Positions 42,564 to 53,474 of a DNA stretch of 64,000 bases are shown here, piece after piece. Source of the stretch: Chanos chanos (lineage: Eukaryota > Chordata > Actinopteri > Gonorynchiformes > Chanidae); the NCBI RefSeq assembly GCF_902362185.1, contig NC_044499.1:15770264-15834263 (forward strand). The letters are read 5' to 3'. How positions within the stretch are numbered: position 1 is the first letter of the stretch; the number at the start of each line of letters is the position of its first letter. A program made the position numbers and the translations under genes. A model generated the notes under the pieces. It was not told where the DNA came from. It ran no database searches and saw nothing but the letters and a program-made list of their open reading frames with translations.

Positions 42564-42829
42564 GAAGGCCGTTTCCGCCACTTAAAAAAAAAAATCAAGT
42601 CACATAGTATGTCATAATAATGAGAACGTATCTCGTAATTATGACTTTGTATCTCTGAGATACTAAGTCATAATTACAAGATACGTTCTATGAGATAGTA
42701 AGTCATATATGTGATAGTAAGTCATAATTATGATATGAAGTCATAATTATGAGATACATTATCATTATTATGACATATTATGTGACTTGATTTTTTTTTT
42801 TTTTCAAGTTGAAGAAATGGGCTGCCATC
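42564..42829. mobile_element. Palindromic MITE-like DNA element
   Basis: About 265 bp that fold back on themselves. The left arm ...AATCAAGTCACATAGTATG is mirrored by CATATTATGTGACTTGATT on the right. The interior is a series of alternating copies of a GTCATAATTATGAGATA-like unit in both orientations. The outermost bases (left GGCCGTTTCCGCCACTT, right AAGTTGAAGAAATGGGC) look like decayed terminal inverted repeats. There is no coding capacity. Such short hairpin elements are non-autonomous DNA transposons; the family and target-site duplication were not determined. Confidence 0.7.
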
Positions 42830-44144
42830 ATTTTCAGACATACCAGTGATCTGCTTTTTTCCTTTGTTTTGTTTTGTTTTGTTTTTTCTTGCAACACGAT
42901 AAAGCAGGAAGCTGTACTGTAGTATCCACTATCTTAGAGACCTGATTTAGCCATTGCATTAGTATTTGTGTTTTCATAGCTGAAAAACAAAAGGTTCCTT
43001 TAGCAGCTGTCCCCACTACAGACCAGCAATAGACAATAAGATACTGGAGAAAGTAAGTGCCCTTTAAACTAGCAATATTTATGTTTTGTAAGTGACAACA
43101 TCATATTACCTACATCATTTTTCATTTTTGTTTTCTGTGTCTTACCTGCATTCTCTTAGAGTTTTAGGAAAAGGCCAAATTTCTTTTTATGAGAACATTT
43201 GGACATTATTGACTTTAGAATCTATAACATCACTGGCAGTATCCATTAAGATGTGTCATGAGCATAAAAGATTTTGTATTTGTTAATCGCCCAGAGATTT
43301 CTCTTTTAGACATTAGCTTCGAACGCCATCCACAAAGTCAACATCTGAAAACTGTTGTAATTCTGTATATGGCTGTAACTTAGTGACACTGCAGGTGTTA
43401 TTTTCCTTTTTTTGCAATTTCCAAAGCACATAACACGAGTTGAGCTTTCTAAAATTATTGCCATATTGATGCTCATTTGCTCAGATGCAAACAGATAAAA
43501 TACTAATCCCAAGGATTCCTGACATTAACAAATGCAATTATATTAGTGGCCTCTGATTTAAAGATGTTTTGATTCCATTAAAGTCCCAGTCTTTAAGTTT
43601 CACTGAAAAGTATTTTGCCTTCCATATGCATGCATGGCACATCAGCCCATTTACAGCTAAATAATTTCAATATTACAGCATTTTGCTATAACTTTAAAGA
43701 CAATCAGAAAGTCCTGGTTTTTTGGTTCTCTTTTCTTTGTCTGATCAGAGTAGTCATACAGTGATTTCTTTCTCTTTTTCAAGTGAACCCTGACCAAGAA
43801 GGAAGTGGCGAATAAAACTACAAAGGGATCATTAAACAGGCAGACTAGTATGACTAGTGTGACTGGTGTGACTACCAAAGCAATTAACAACAAATTATCA
43901 CATTTTTTTGTTTGTCCTGTCTTGTTTTGTTTTGTTTTTTTTAGCTCACTGACTTGTCTTTAAGAATCAGTCATGGAGGTAAGTTATATCAATTTCTTTT
44001 CTTTTTCTTTTTCTTTTTCTTTTTTTTTGTTAAGTAAGGCAAGAGAATGGATCATTATAATCAAAGGTTCACCTTGCTGCACACCAGTTGTAATGTAGGT
44101 TCTTTTGATGCTGGAATGGGAGAAAACACACAAATATGTGTGAG
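42830..44144. other. Intergenic, simple repeats only
   Basis: AT-rich. It contains a GTTTT run near 42860-42885, another near 43920-43940 and a (CTTTTT)n tract at 43994-44029. No gene is recognised. Confidence 0.45.
43994..44029. repeat. (CTTTTT)n pyrimidine tract
   Basis: Five to six CTTTT/CTTTTT units ending in a T run, just upstream of the dispersed retroposon at 44145. Confidence 0.8.
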
Positions 44145-44512
44145 TTGTCCACTCACTCACTCATTATCTAAGCTGATTATCCTAAGTAGGGTCACGGGGG
44201 GTGCTGGAGCCTATCCCAGCATTCATTAGGCGAAAGGCAGGGAAACACCTTGGACAGGTCACCAGTCCATCGCAGGGCAGACAAACACATTCACACTTAG
44301 GGGCAATTTAGTATCTCTAATTTGCCTGACCTACATGTCTTTGGACTGTGGGAGGACACCAAACCTCCTGGAGGAAGCCCATGTAAAACACGGGGAGAAT
44401 ATGCAAACTCCATACAGAAAGGACCCTGGCCGCCCTGCCAGGAATCAAACCCGGGACCCTCTTGCTGTGAGGCAACAGCACTAACCACTGCATCACCCAC
44501 TCACCCCATGAG
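44145..44512 (+). mobile_element. Dispersed teleost retroposon-like repeat
   Basis: Carries the consensus phrases of a repeat that is very common in fish genomes: GTGCTGGAGCCTATCCCAGC, ACCAGTCCATCGCAGGGC, CATGTCTTTGGACTGTGGGA, GGGGAGAATATGCAAACTCC and GCTGTGAGGCAACAGCACTA. The surviving ORFs are short. It looks like the 3' part of a LINE or a SINE derived from one; I do not assign the family. Moderate divergence suggests an old copy. It lies between ano8 and plvap. Confidence 0.7.
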
Positions 44513-47500
44513 TGGTCCAACAAAGGCCCAAAAGTGTGTCAGTATAATGGTCTCATTATTGAAACAGAATGTGTCGGTACTGACAGTCCTGTAGTGGTGA
44601 CAAATCTTTGAACATCCTATGTTAATCTGCCATAATACTTCGTTTGGTAGGTCCTTTCACCTTATGAAACGCCTGTCTATGTTGTTGGTATAGACAGTAG
44701 TGTAGACCAGAGAGAATGTCTGATGATTGAGTTTTTAACAGCTAACATTTTAGATGATATCCAGAATGTTGTCATGAGAGACAATGCATCACTGGCAACC
44801 ACATCACATCTTAGGACTGAACTCATGGCGCAGCTGTGAGCAGTAAAGAATCTTTAAACAAAATGGGTGGGAAGCGACACCTGTACAAAATGAGATGTAA
44901 AAAGTTTGGTAAGAAATGCACTTCTTTGCTTCAATATATCCATTAAGTGCCTTGCTAACTTTAAAGGGGCTTAAAATTTTTTGTTGTGCAGTGCAGTCTC
45001 TTAGGGATTATTGTAAGGTTAAAATTGACTGTAATCCAAAGTCTCTCACTGCAACGCTGCTCAGTCCTTGTGTGATTTATTCAGTCGGGGCTGGAGGAGT
45101 TAGTGTTTGAAGCGTTTGAAGGGGAAGAAAAAAAAATTGTCAGACATAGACCTGATGGTCACACACTCCCTCTACTGGCCTGTCACAGAATTTTTTTCTC
45201 TTTCTGTAGTAATCAGTTTTTAATCAGCATTTAAATGTTCAAATATATCAAGCACAGCTTCAGCCCAGCTCATGTTTTAGTAATGGAATAATGTTTAATA
45301 ACATTAGAAAACAGCCCATTCTCACTCTTGCTCTCACGATGTGGATGTTGTTCTTTAATTTGTGCCGTGAGGCAGGTGCAAGAGAACCCTGAACTTTCTA
45401 AGTGGTACACTCTCATCAGCTTTGGATAATTTGATGTGATTTGAACAAATTAATGTATTTTAAGATTGCAGTCTCAGATTAAATTAGCTTGACTTAAAAA
45501 AAAAAAAAAATCTGCCCAGTTGCGTAATCCTCTCTACCAAAAGGCTTTAGGTTCTGTTGACCAGGAGACCATCCCACCCAGCTGCCTGTTGCGTTATCAT
45601 CTGGGTACGAATAAACAGGGAAAAGTTTTACCCTCAAATGTCTTTACCAGACTGGCAGCACAGGGACATAAAAAGGGGCAAGCAAATAGGAAGCACAATT
45701 AGCGCTTGCGGATGAGAGCAGGAATGGTAGCGACAACAGACAAAAGGGGTCAGAGTTTCATGACCCAGGTAGGAAGGAGGTAGCAATAATAAGCACCCAT
45801 TCTTTTCCTGTAAAAGGGTGGAGCAGTGAAATGTACCTTAAGCCATGTTTCACAACAGCGTTAAGAAAAGAGAGAAAAAAAAAAAGCAGTGAAACTGAGA
45901 AGTGAAGCTGAGAAGTATCTCACAGTATCTTAAGCTTATTGCTCTAACGGACTTTAAAATATCATACATTTCCTTTACTACCATGGACAGCTTTCATTTT
46001 GATTACATTTAAATGTAATGTAAATTAATAGAACAGATGTTCTGTTATAGTTTGTGCACATGGGCATTATCATCTATTATAACCTCTGTCCCAAACAGTT
46101 CTTGTTTTGAATTGACTTAATCTCATTAAAGGAATGCCATTGAGGAAAGACATTTTTACCCATGCCATTTTACAATTGTCAAACTAATAACCAACACAGC
46201 AGAAAAAAAATCACATTAATGATTCCATGTCTTTGAGTGAAGAAAAATTTTGTTGTAGTAAATGTCATCAGCATGCTACAGAGTATGTCCCCAAATTGTA
46301 GATTTCTCTTACCAAACAGTACTTTGTGAAAAATCATTTAAGAGTAACAAAGGATATCCTCTAAACAGGAAAGAGGGTTCTTTTGTTGGCCTCCACTATT
46401 TATTAATTGGCGCCCTGTCTCTGTGTCTGAGGGGTTTTTTTGTCCTCTGTTTTGTGTGTGTGTGTGTGTGTTTGTGTGTGTGTGTTTGAAGCCTGAGTTT
46501 ATTACTTTGGAATTCCTCGTGCTAGAAACTCTTCAACATGGGAAAACACTGAAATTGTTTTACATTGTGTTCCTGTAGATTAAGTGAACAGTGATTATCG
46601 TGCTACACCTCACAACACATAACTATACATTTTCAGATTTAAACTTCTCTGTCAGCGTTGTTGTATCACCTTTGGGTATTGGGAATAAACGAAAGGCTGA
46701 TTAATGCAGATGAAATTTCCTGCGTTTTGAAGGGATCTGTTTTAAATAGCACTTCCTCTTGACGCAAAACAATCACAATACATTATTAAGTGGCCAGACC
46801 TATTTGGTCAGAACTGCTGGAGATTTGACTGACATCTATAACCTTCTCTCCTCAAAAAGTGTCAATACACTTTTGCATCTAAACTGTAAACAATGAAAAC
46901 ACCATTATTTGTCCTGCATCCAGAGCTGGTATGACATGCAACATTTAAGGAATATGGAAATATCTTGTACTTAAATGTGAATTTACAAAATATTTTGGTG
47001 AACTGATTACATATGATGAGGTTATCATCTAATTATCAGTTAAAATCAGTCAATTAATATCAATTAATTATGAGTTTATTTGGGTTAACGAAACACGAAT
47101 GCATGTTCATAAAGAGGAAAATCCATTAATTGTACATATGTTCACACATGCTTTTGGTAAGAAATAAATTTCAAACTGAGAACCTACAGCAGCTCCAATT
47201 TCTATCTTTTATTTATGAATTGAATATACATTAAATGTCTGTAATTCAAACACAGCTCAGAATTTGGCCAAAGTCTGAACTGATAAAAAGAACTAAAATA
47301 AGAACTGGTCGCTGGTTCCAAAACCATTCTTGAAATTTAAGTAGGAGTCGATAGGTCTTGAACAGTTGGAGCTGAATTAGAAGAATGTACAGAAAACAGA
47401 ATATATTAAATAGAATTCCATTAAACTCCATAACATACAGCAGTGTTATCTGTAATTATTAAATATGTCACATTAAGTAATACGCCATGAAATAGAAGAA

Positions 47501-48081
47501 AATACATTTCATTCTTTCTGTTAAAAACTATTTTAAACTGAGTTAATTTTTCACAAAGAACATATTGCTGTGCAAAAAAATTCATTTGCATTTTAGTAGA
47601 GATTGCTTTCTGGAAGCTGTACTCAGATATATTTGAACAGTGTTTTCCACACTTTCTTCTCAAAATTCAAAATTGTGCTTAAAATTCATCCATGAATTGA
47701 CCCCAACTCTGCCAATCACAAGATCATCATCAGTTTTTTTCTGTACAAGCTTACATGACATTAAAGTGCAACAGAACTCCAACCATTCATCCTAGGTGTC
47801 ATAATACAAGCTTATGTCTTAGGTACGGCATGGCATAGTTTATAGCTTTAAGCATTAGTGCACAATACTTTTGAACAGATATCTCGTCTAGACATTACGA
47901 AGATATTTAGGCATATTCTTATATGCAAAGTTTGCCCGCAGTCACTCTGGTTTTAAAAACTGGTGAAGCTCCCTCAAATGTTGGGTAATTTGAGCTGTGG
48001 AACAAAAATAATTGAAAAATAATATAAGTTATTAAAAAAAAGAACATCAACATGTGATATGCTCTGCTGTAAGCATCAAAA
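44513..48081. other. Intergenic between the retroposon and plvap
   Basis: No gene seen. GTPBP3, which lies between ANO8 and PLVAP in human, is absent. The end nearest plvap must hold its 3' UTR; an AATAAA on the minus strand at about 47208-47213 is one candidate signal. A (TG)n run occurs at 46452-46485. Confidence 0.4.
46452..46485. repeat. (TG)n microsatellite
   Basis: TG run with one T interruption, in intergenic DNA downstream of plvap. Confidence 0.9.
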
Positions 48082-51000
48082 TCAACATGGTGTCTTGCCT
48101 GTGAACATGGTGTCTTGAGCGCTTGTGGTTCTGCCTCCACCAAACGATGGTGGACCCATTCCTGTCACACTCCCTCCACTTGCAGTGGATCCCTGGTTAA
48201 CTCCTGTTCTACCCAGTCCTGTCATACCTGGTCCAGCCACTCCGTTCACTGATGCTCCTAACCCCAGAATACCTGGTCCTACCCCGTTTGGACCCAAATT
48301 GCCCGTTAAACCTGGAACCAATGGTGTTTTGCTTGTATCTGTAAATAGTGGACTATTATGTCCTAAAGAACCTGGTCCAACTGCTGGATTTCCCAAGTCT
48401 GGTCTGCCAAACGTAAGTGTATTCACTCCACTAGTGCCTGCTCCTGTGGGACCTGACACAATATTTAATGATCCCTTTGAGATACTTTTGTATGGTAAAT
48501 TGAGAGGATTTGATGCTCCGGCAGAATATGATGAAGAGCCTCGTAAAAGCTGAAAAAACATTATAGAGAGACTGTAGAATCTCACACTGTTACTGAAATA
48601 TTTAAAATGAAGATAATTAACATATTAATACAAAATAGATTTATTTGATTAAAACTTTCCTCTAGCCCCTACAATGTGGTAATTACAATGGCACCAACAT
48701 ATCACAATGCCTCCGGTAGGATGTTGTTCTATAACTGCAATTAATGACTTTAATATCTACATGATAATGTATGTTGTGGTTAACATTACGAGCCTACACC
48801 CAGTGCAACCTCATCATATCTAGGTGAAGACACAAAATGTTAGCACAGGTACACTGTGGAGTTACCAGCACTGTTGTTAGCATATCATACTGCCTATGCA
48901 AAATAAAATACTACCTATGCCAGTTAAGGTAACACCTTAACACCTCACTGGATGACTTTCTTCAGTACTGAATGAATGACCCTCGAAACACTTCAGTGCA
49001 AATTTGCGTTACTGACACATATGTTTTCATGTCTACATAGGTTTTACTGTTATACTCTTACCTTGCAAATACCAAGAGTGTTATTGAGATGGTCGATGGT
49101 ATTTGAGAGCTGTTTGATTTCATCTTCTTTTAGCTTGAGTAGTGAGTCTGACAGCTGTTTGGCTTCATTTAGTTTCTTGCCTTCTAGTAGTAGTTGTTGC
49201 ACCTTCTCGTCATGCTTCACCTGGATCTCCTGGAGAACCTTGGCATTCTGCTCAGCCATGGCAGTGCGATTCCCTTTGCACATTTGGATATCCTCTGTTA
49301 GACGCTTGTTCTGAATTTCGTAGTTGCTTTGCAACCTAGCGGTACTTTCGACCTGGGTTGCCAAGCTGTCTAGATATTTCTGGAGCTTGTCCTCCATCTC
49401 TCTGGAAAGGCTGCTGCAGTTGTTCCGAATTTCATCAAGCTGGTCACGTTGTTTCTCACAGGTCAGTTTAAAGGGAAATATTTTTGGGAACAAGGTATCA
49501 ATCTTGATCAGGAATGCGCTGGTAACCGCTGTCATTCCTTGAAAAGATGCAGCAAAATCTTCCTTGCACTTCTTGCCATACAACTTTATTTTTTCCTCAC
49601 TGAGAGCTTTGTCCCGCCGTAGTTCAATGGCCTCCAGGTGATATTGGTTCCTCTCTTTTTTACAGGTCTCAAAATCAATTTGCATGATTCGAACTGTCTC
49701 AGTAAAGTTATTCTTCACATGCTGAAGCAAGTCTTGCGAAAATTTTAGCTGTGGACATTTAGTGTCTGCTTTGAGAAAGAAAAATTGTTGAAACGTCAGT
49801 CAGAAGTATTTGTCTCTTCTAGAACAGCAGAGCACTTTTCGACTGTCCTCTAAATGCATAATCCAGTTGTTCAAACAGTAAACTGCTTAATATACTTAGC
49901 TAAGATATTTTTTAAATATAGATAAGACTTAAAACACTGGAAATGATTTAAGAAATGATCTTAAACAATCTTTCAAACAATGATCTAAAAATCTGATTGA
50001 GATTATGGAATTGACAAAATATTCCCTTCAAGGGTATTTCATAATATTCTCTGCACTGGAAACAAAGTACATCATGGTCACAAGGCAGTAATAATCTTAT
50101 TAAGATCAATTTCTATCATGAGTTCATGATTGGTTAATATATACAATTCTCTCAATTCAGTCAGCTTCAGTTTAATCACACCTTTGTGTTCATGGGTATG
50201 TGACTGAATTGAAAAAATAGGTGTTGTGGAAGAACTGCTCAAAACATTAACTTTTCTTACATGAGATTTTTAGGCCCTGTTTTAGCATGATGTTTCAAAC
50301 ATGGGTAAAAAAAAGCAATATAATTCAGCACATAAAGTGATCTGACATTTCAGTTGCCTTACCACATGCACAAGGAGTAGGGCGACACGGCATAAGTAAT
50401 GGAACCCTTGGACACTGACTCTGCTTGGGAGTAAACAGGCATCATTAATTTTTGGTTTATTAAGCATAAAACAGAACCTTAGCTGAGCATTCATAAGATT
50501 AAACCTGGACTTCAGATAAATATGCGCAAACTAACCAGTGTCTCAGTGGTTTATCATTTACAAGAAAGTGAAAGAGATCATTAAAGTGGTATAGTGAGAT
50601 TCAATTAATCAGGGCTGTCTGTGTGTAACTTCAAGCAAAGTCAAACCAAAAAATTGACAATTAAAACAACACTCTGTCAAAGCAACCTCTCAGATAAACT
50701 GTGTCAATAATATGCATCATTCCATTTTTTGCCTTTCTGATCCTATACTCCTATCATATTATATACATTTTCTTACAAGGCAGTTGTAAACTTGATCCCC
50801 AATTTCACAAAAGTGCTTCACAATATGTTTTTCTGTTGGTAAGGTTGATAAAAGGATGGTAAAAGGTAAAAAGCAGTTTCATCTCTCACCAGTCGCTCAA
50901 AAATACTCTTGATTGTGGCAGATGAAGTGTTTAACAGTCTCCGTAAGTCTGTTCTGTTTCTCTCGCAGGTCTGTTTTGCAATAAGCGTGACATTCAGCAC

Positions 51001-51276
51001 CTGGGAGAGGTTCTTCTTTTGCGCCTGGAGCTGAATGTTCTCTATCGAGAGTTTGCTGAAGCTTTGCTCCAGGTCTTTCAGCCTCTGCTCCGTCACTGTG
51101 TCTTGAGGCTGTCCATAGACCACAAAGAGCACCAGGCTGACAATGATCAGAGACTGGATCAGTGATGAGAAGAAGAACACTATTTTCATATAGTAGCCAC
51201 AGCTCTTGCTCTTTGCCTTATGTATCCTTGTGGATGCTGGACTTAAGTTGGCTTTTGAGTACACACCGTTATACAT
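48082..51276 (-). CDS. plvap: Plasmalemma vesicle-associated protein (PV-1)
   Basis: Type II membrane glycoprotein that builds the diaphragms of endothelial caveolae and fenestrae. Four exons: 50890-51276, 50363-50420, 49062-49768 and 48082-48549. They total 1620 nt, or 539 aa (human 442). The short cytosolic end MYNGVYSKANLSPASTRIHK is followed by SCGYY and a membrane segment at about 31-54 (IQSLIIVSLVLFVVYG). A long coiled-coil ectodomain follows, with many N-glycosylation sites (NLS, NVT, NRT, NTS, NFT, NCS, NNT) and scattered cysteines. Exon 2 is tiny and Cys/Pro-rich (CRPTPCAC). Exon 4 is a Gly/Pro/Ser/Thr-rich tail of about 156 residues, longer than in mammals. An in-frame ATG 30 codons upstream exists, but MYNG is the family start. 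Zebrafish has two copies; plvapb is the likelier match. Confidence 0.93.
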
Positions 51277-51690
51277 TTCTGTGGAGAAACTGTGGTGCAG
51301 CCAGTCAAAATAATGATCTCTTCCCTGCGGTTGGTATGGAGAACCATCCACTAATAGCAATTGCAATGTCTTATATCTTATAATTAGCCAAAATAATAAA
51401 ACATTGAATTTCTAAATACTGGCAGTTTATATCATCATTCCAGACCACCCATTCTGTGATGCTTTCCTGGTTCACTCCACCCATCTCTGGCCATCATCCC
51501 AGAGGTTATACAATAACATCACCGGCTGTTGTGGGGCGGTACAAACCATCTTATTGTTCCAGCTTTTCCTCACTGAATAGACTGATTTCTTTTGTTTGAC
51601 AACATGTCAATGTATGTGATATAGCACATAGATACATATGCTGTTCAACAATGTTCAGTTTGACGACACTTTGCTTTTATCTTTGGCAAT

Positions 51691-51693
<3 letters not shown>

Positions 51694-51748
<55 letters not shown>
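51694..51748. repeat. (TA)n microsatellite
   Basis: About 27 uninterrupted TA units, prone to hairpin and cruciform extrusion. Confidence 0.95.
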
Positions 51749-51751
<3 letters not shown>

Positions 51752-53038
51752 TACATAAAAAATCATCTGAAAAATGCTGATATGCTACACACATAGACTA
51801 AATCTCATATTTTTTTAAACTGGTACTTTTTAAAGATGTTTACTGCATTTTTTTTGTTGAGAATTTGGTCAAATATATCTCCCTTAAATCTACTTGTGAG
51901 AAAACCAGGAACTGAATTGAGCCCATTTGGTTTGTTAAATAGAAGACAAAAGTTGATCATTACAATAAACTTATTTAGCCTGATAAATGCACGTTCTATG
52001 CTTCACACCACTTCAGTGAGAATAAACCATTTTATTAATCTGCCAATGCATGCTGTGGTTTTTGCTCTGAATGTCCTCAAAGCCACCAAACACAAATCTC
52101 TAAAAATACTTATCCTTTAATTTATTGTTAAGTCAAATGGGCTATTGTTCATGTATACACAGGCTTGCATCACTCATTGCTCTTTGTCTTCAATGCACTA
52201 CAGCAACTATACTATTTTGAACTGTGTCCCTCAGGAAACACAACCAGGGAAAGACCGAGAGTGGAAATTAGAATCATACTAAACCAAACAACGGTTCGAT
52301 GTTGAAGGGTATACCGCATTGTGTTACTGCACTGAAGTGATGGTATTACCTATTCAGGGGGGAGAACTATTGGCTAGACAGGACACTGTAATTAATGTAA
52401 TTGGAACATGCCATTGTTCCAGAACCTGTTTAAAAACATTGTAATGAGTGTGTTGTGGGTGGGCACCAATGTTGATGCTGGACTCTGTGACGCTCGAAGT
52501 TGCCCCTTCTTGGAAGGACAGGAACACTATGAAAGTCATGGCTTTTCCTCCAAAACATTGTTGATGTGCCAACATGTCTTCAGAGGAAGCAGTAATTCAT
52601 GTCTCTGTTTTATACTGATAAAGACAAAGTTAGCGTCAGGATAAATTTTAAGTAAACTTAAGAACAAATGAAGGAAATCACTAATAAACAAAGTCTTATG
52701 CATGTTTGTTGACATTATCAAGGACGTGCCATCCTGTTTATCTGTATCCAGAACACATGGTTGTGTTGAAATGGATCATCAGCGTCATCTAAGATGTTGT
52801 ATTTACTCAAGTGGAGTATTGTGTTACTGATATGAACTGATATATGGAATAGAGACAGACTACATTATCTCAGTTTGAACAAGGCATGACAAGATAACAG
52901 TAGCACATTCCAGCACATTTTCAGTTATCATATTCATATATTCATTTTGTTATCATGATTTGTGTGAATACACTTTTAGTAATATGCTCTGGAAGAAAGA
53001 ATCATGAACATAACAAGATTTTTATGCAGTCATGACGT

Positions 53039-53101
53039 ACAGACGGACAGACTGACAGACAGACAGACATATACATACATACATACATACATACATACAT
53101 G
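53039..53101. repeat. (CAGA)n then (CATA)n compound microsatellite
   Basis: Imperfect CAGA units pass into about eight CATA units; the second block probably arose from the first by substitution and expansion. Confidence 0.9.
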
Positions 53102-53343
53102 GAAAATCATCTGATAAGACTGTTATCAATTTATTTATGTCAGAGGACCTCTTTTTCAGCAAAGAACACTTTCAAAACCAGTGCTGATAAATATTCTCTA
53201 ACACATGGTTCAAATTATGAGGGGAACTGGGGGGGTCTGACCCCCCTAATTAAGACTTGAACCTAGGACCGTGCACAGACATTTTGGGGAGCAGGTGCGT
53301 AAGCGAAAAAAGGGCCACACCTCTCAATTATACATATACCTAT

Positions 53344-53474
53344 ACACACGCACACACACACACACACACACATATATGTGTGTGTGTGTGTGTGTGTTTG
53401 TATATATGTATGGATATATACAGGTACATGTGCCATGGTGCCATATGCGTGTATATATATATATATATATATAC
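53344..53474. repeat. (CA)n-(TG)n mirror tract with a nearby (TA)n
   Basis: A CA run (53344-53372) is followed by CATATATG and a TG run (to about 53398), so the two halves are inverted repeats. A TA run follows at 53452-53474. Overlapping ORFs in this stretch are artefacts of the repeat. Confidence 0.9.

Noticed and set aside
48125-48553. 142-aa plus-strand ORF, Pro-rich
   Set aside because: Antisense of the Gly/Pro-rich plvap exon 4; proline and glycine codons are complementary (CCN/NGG), so the open frame is expected.
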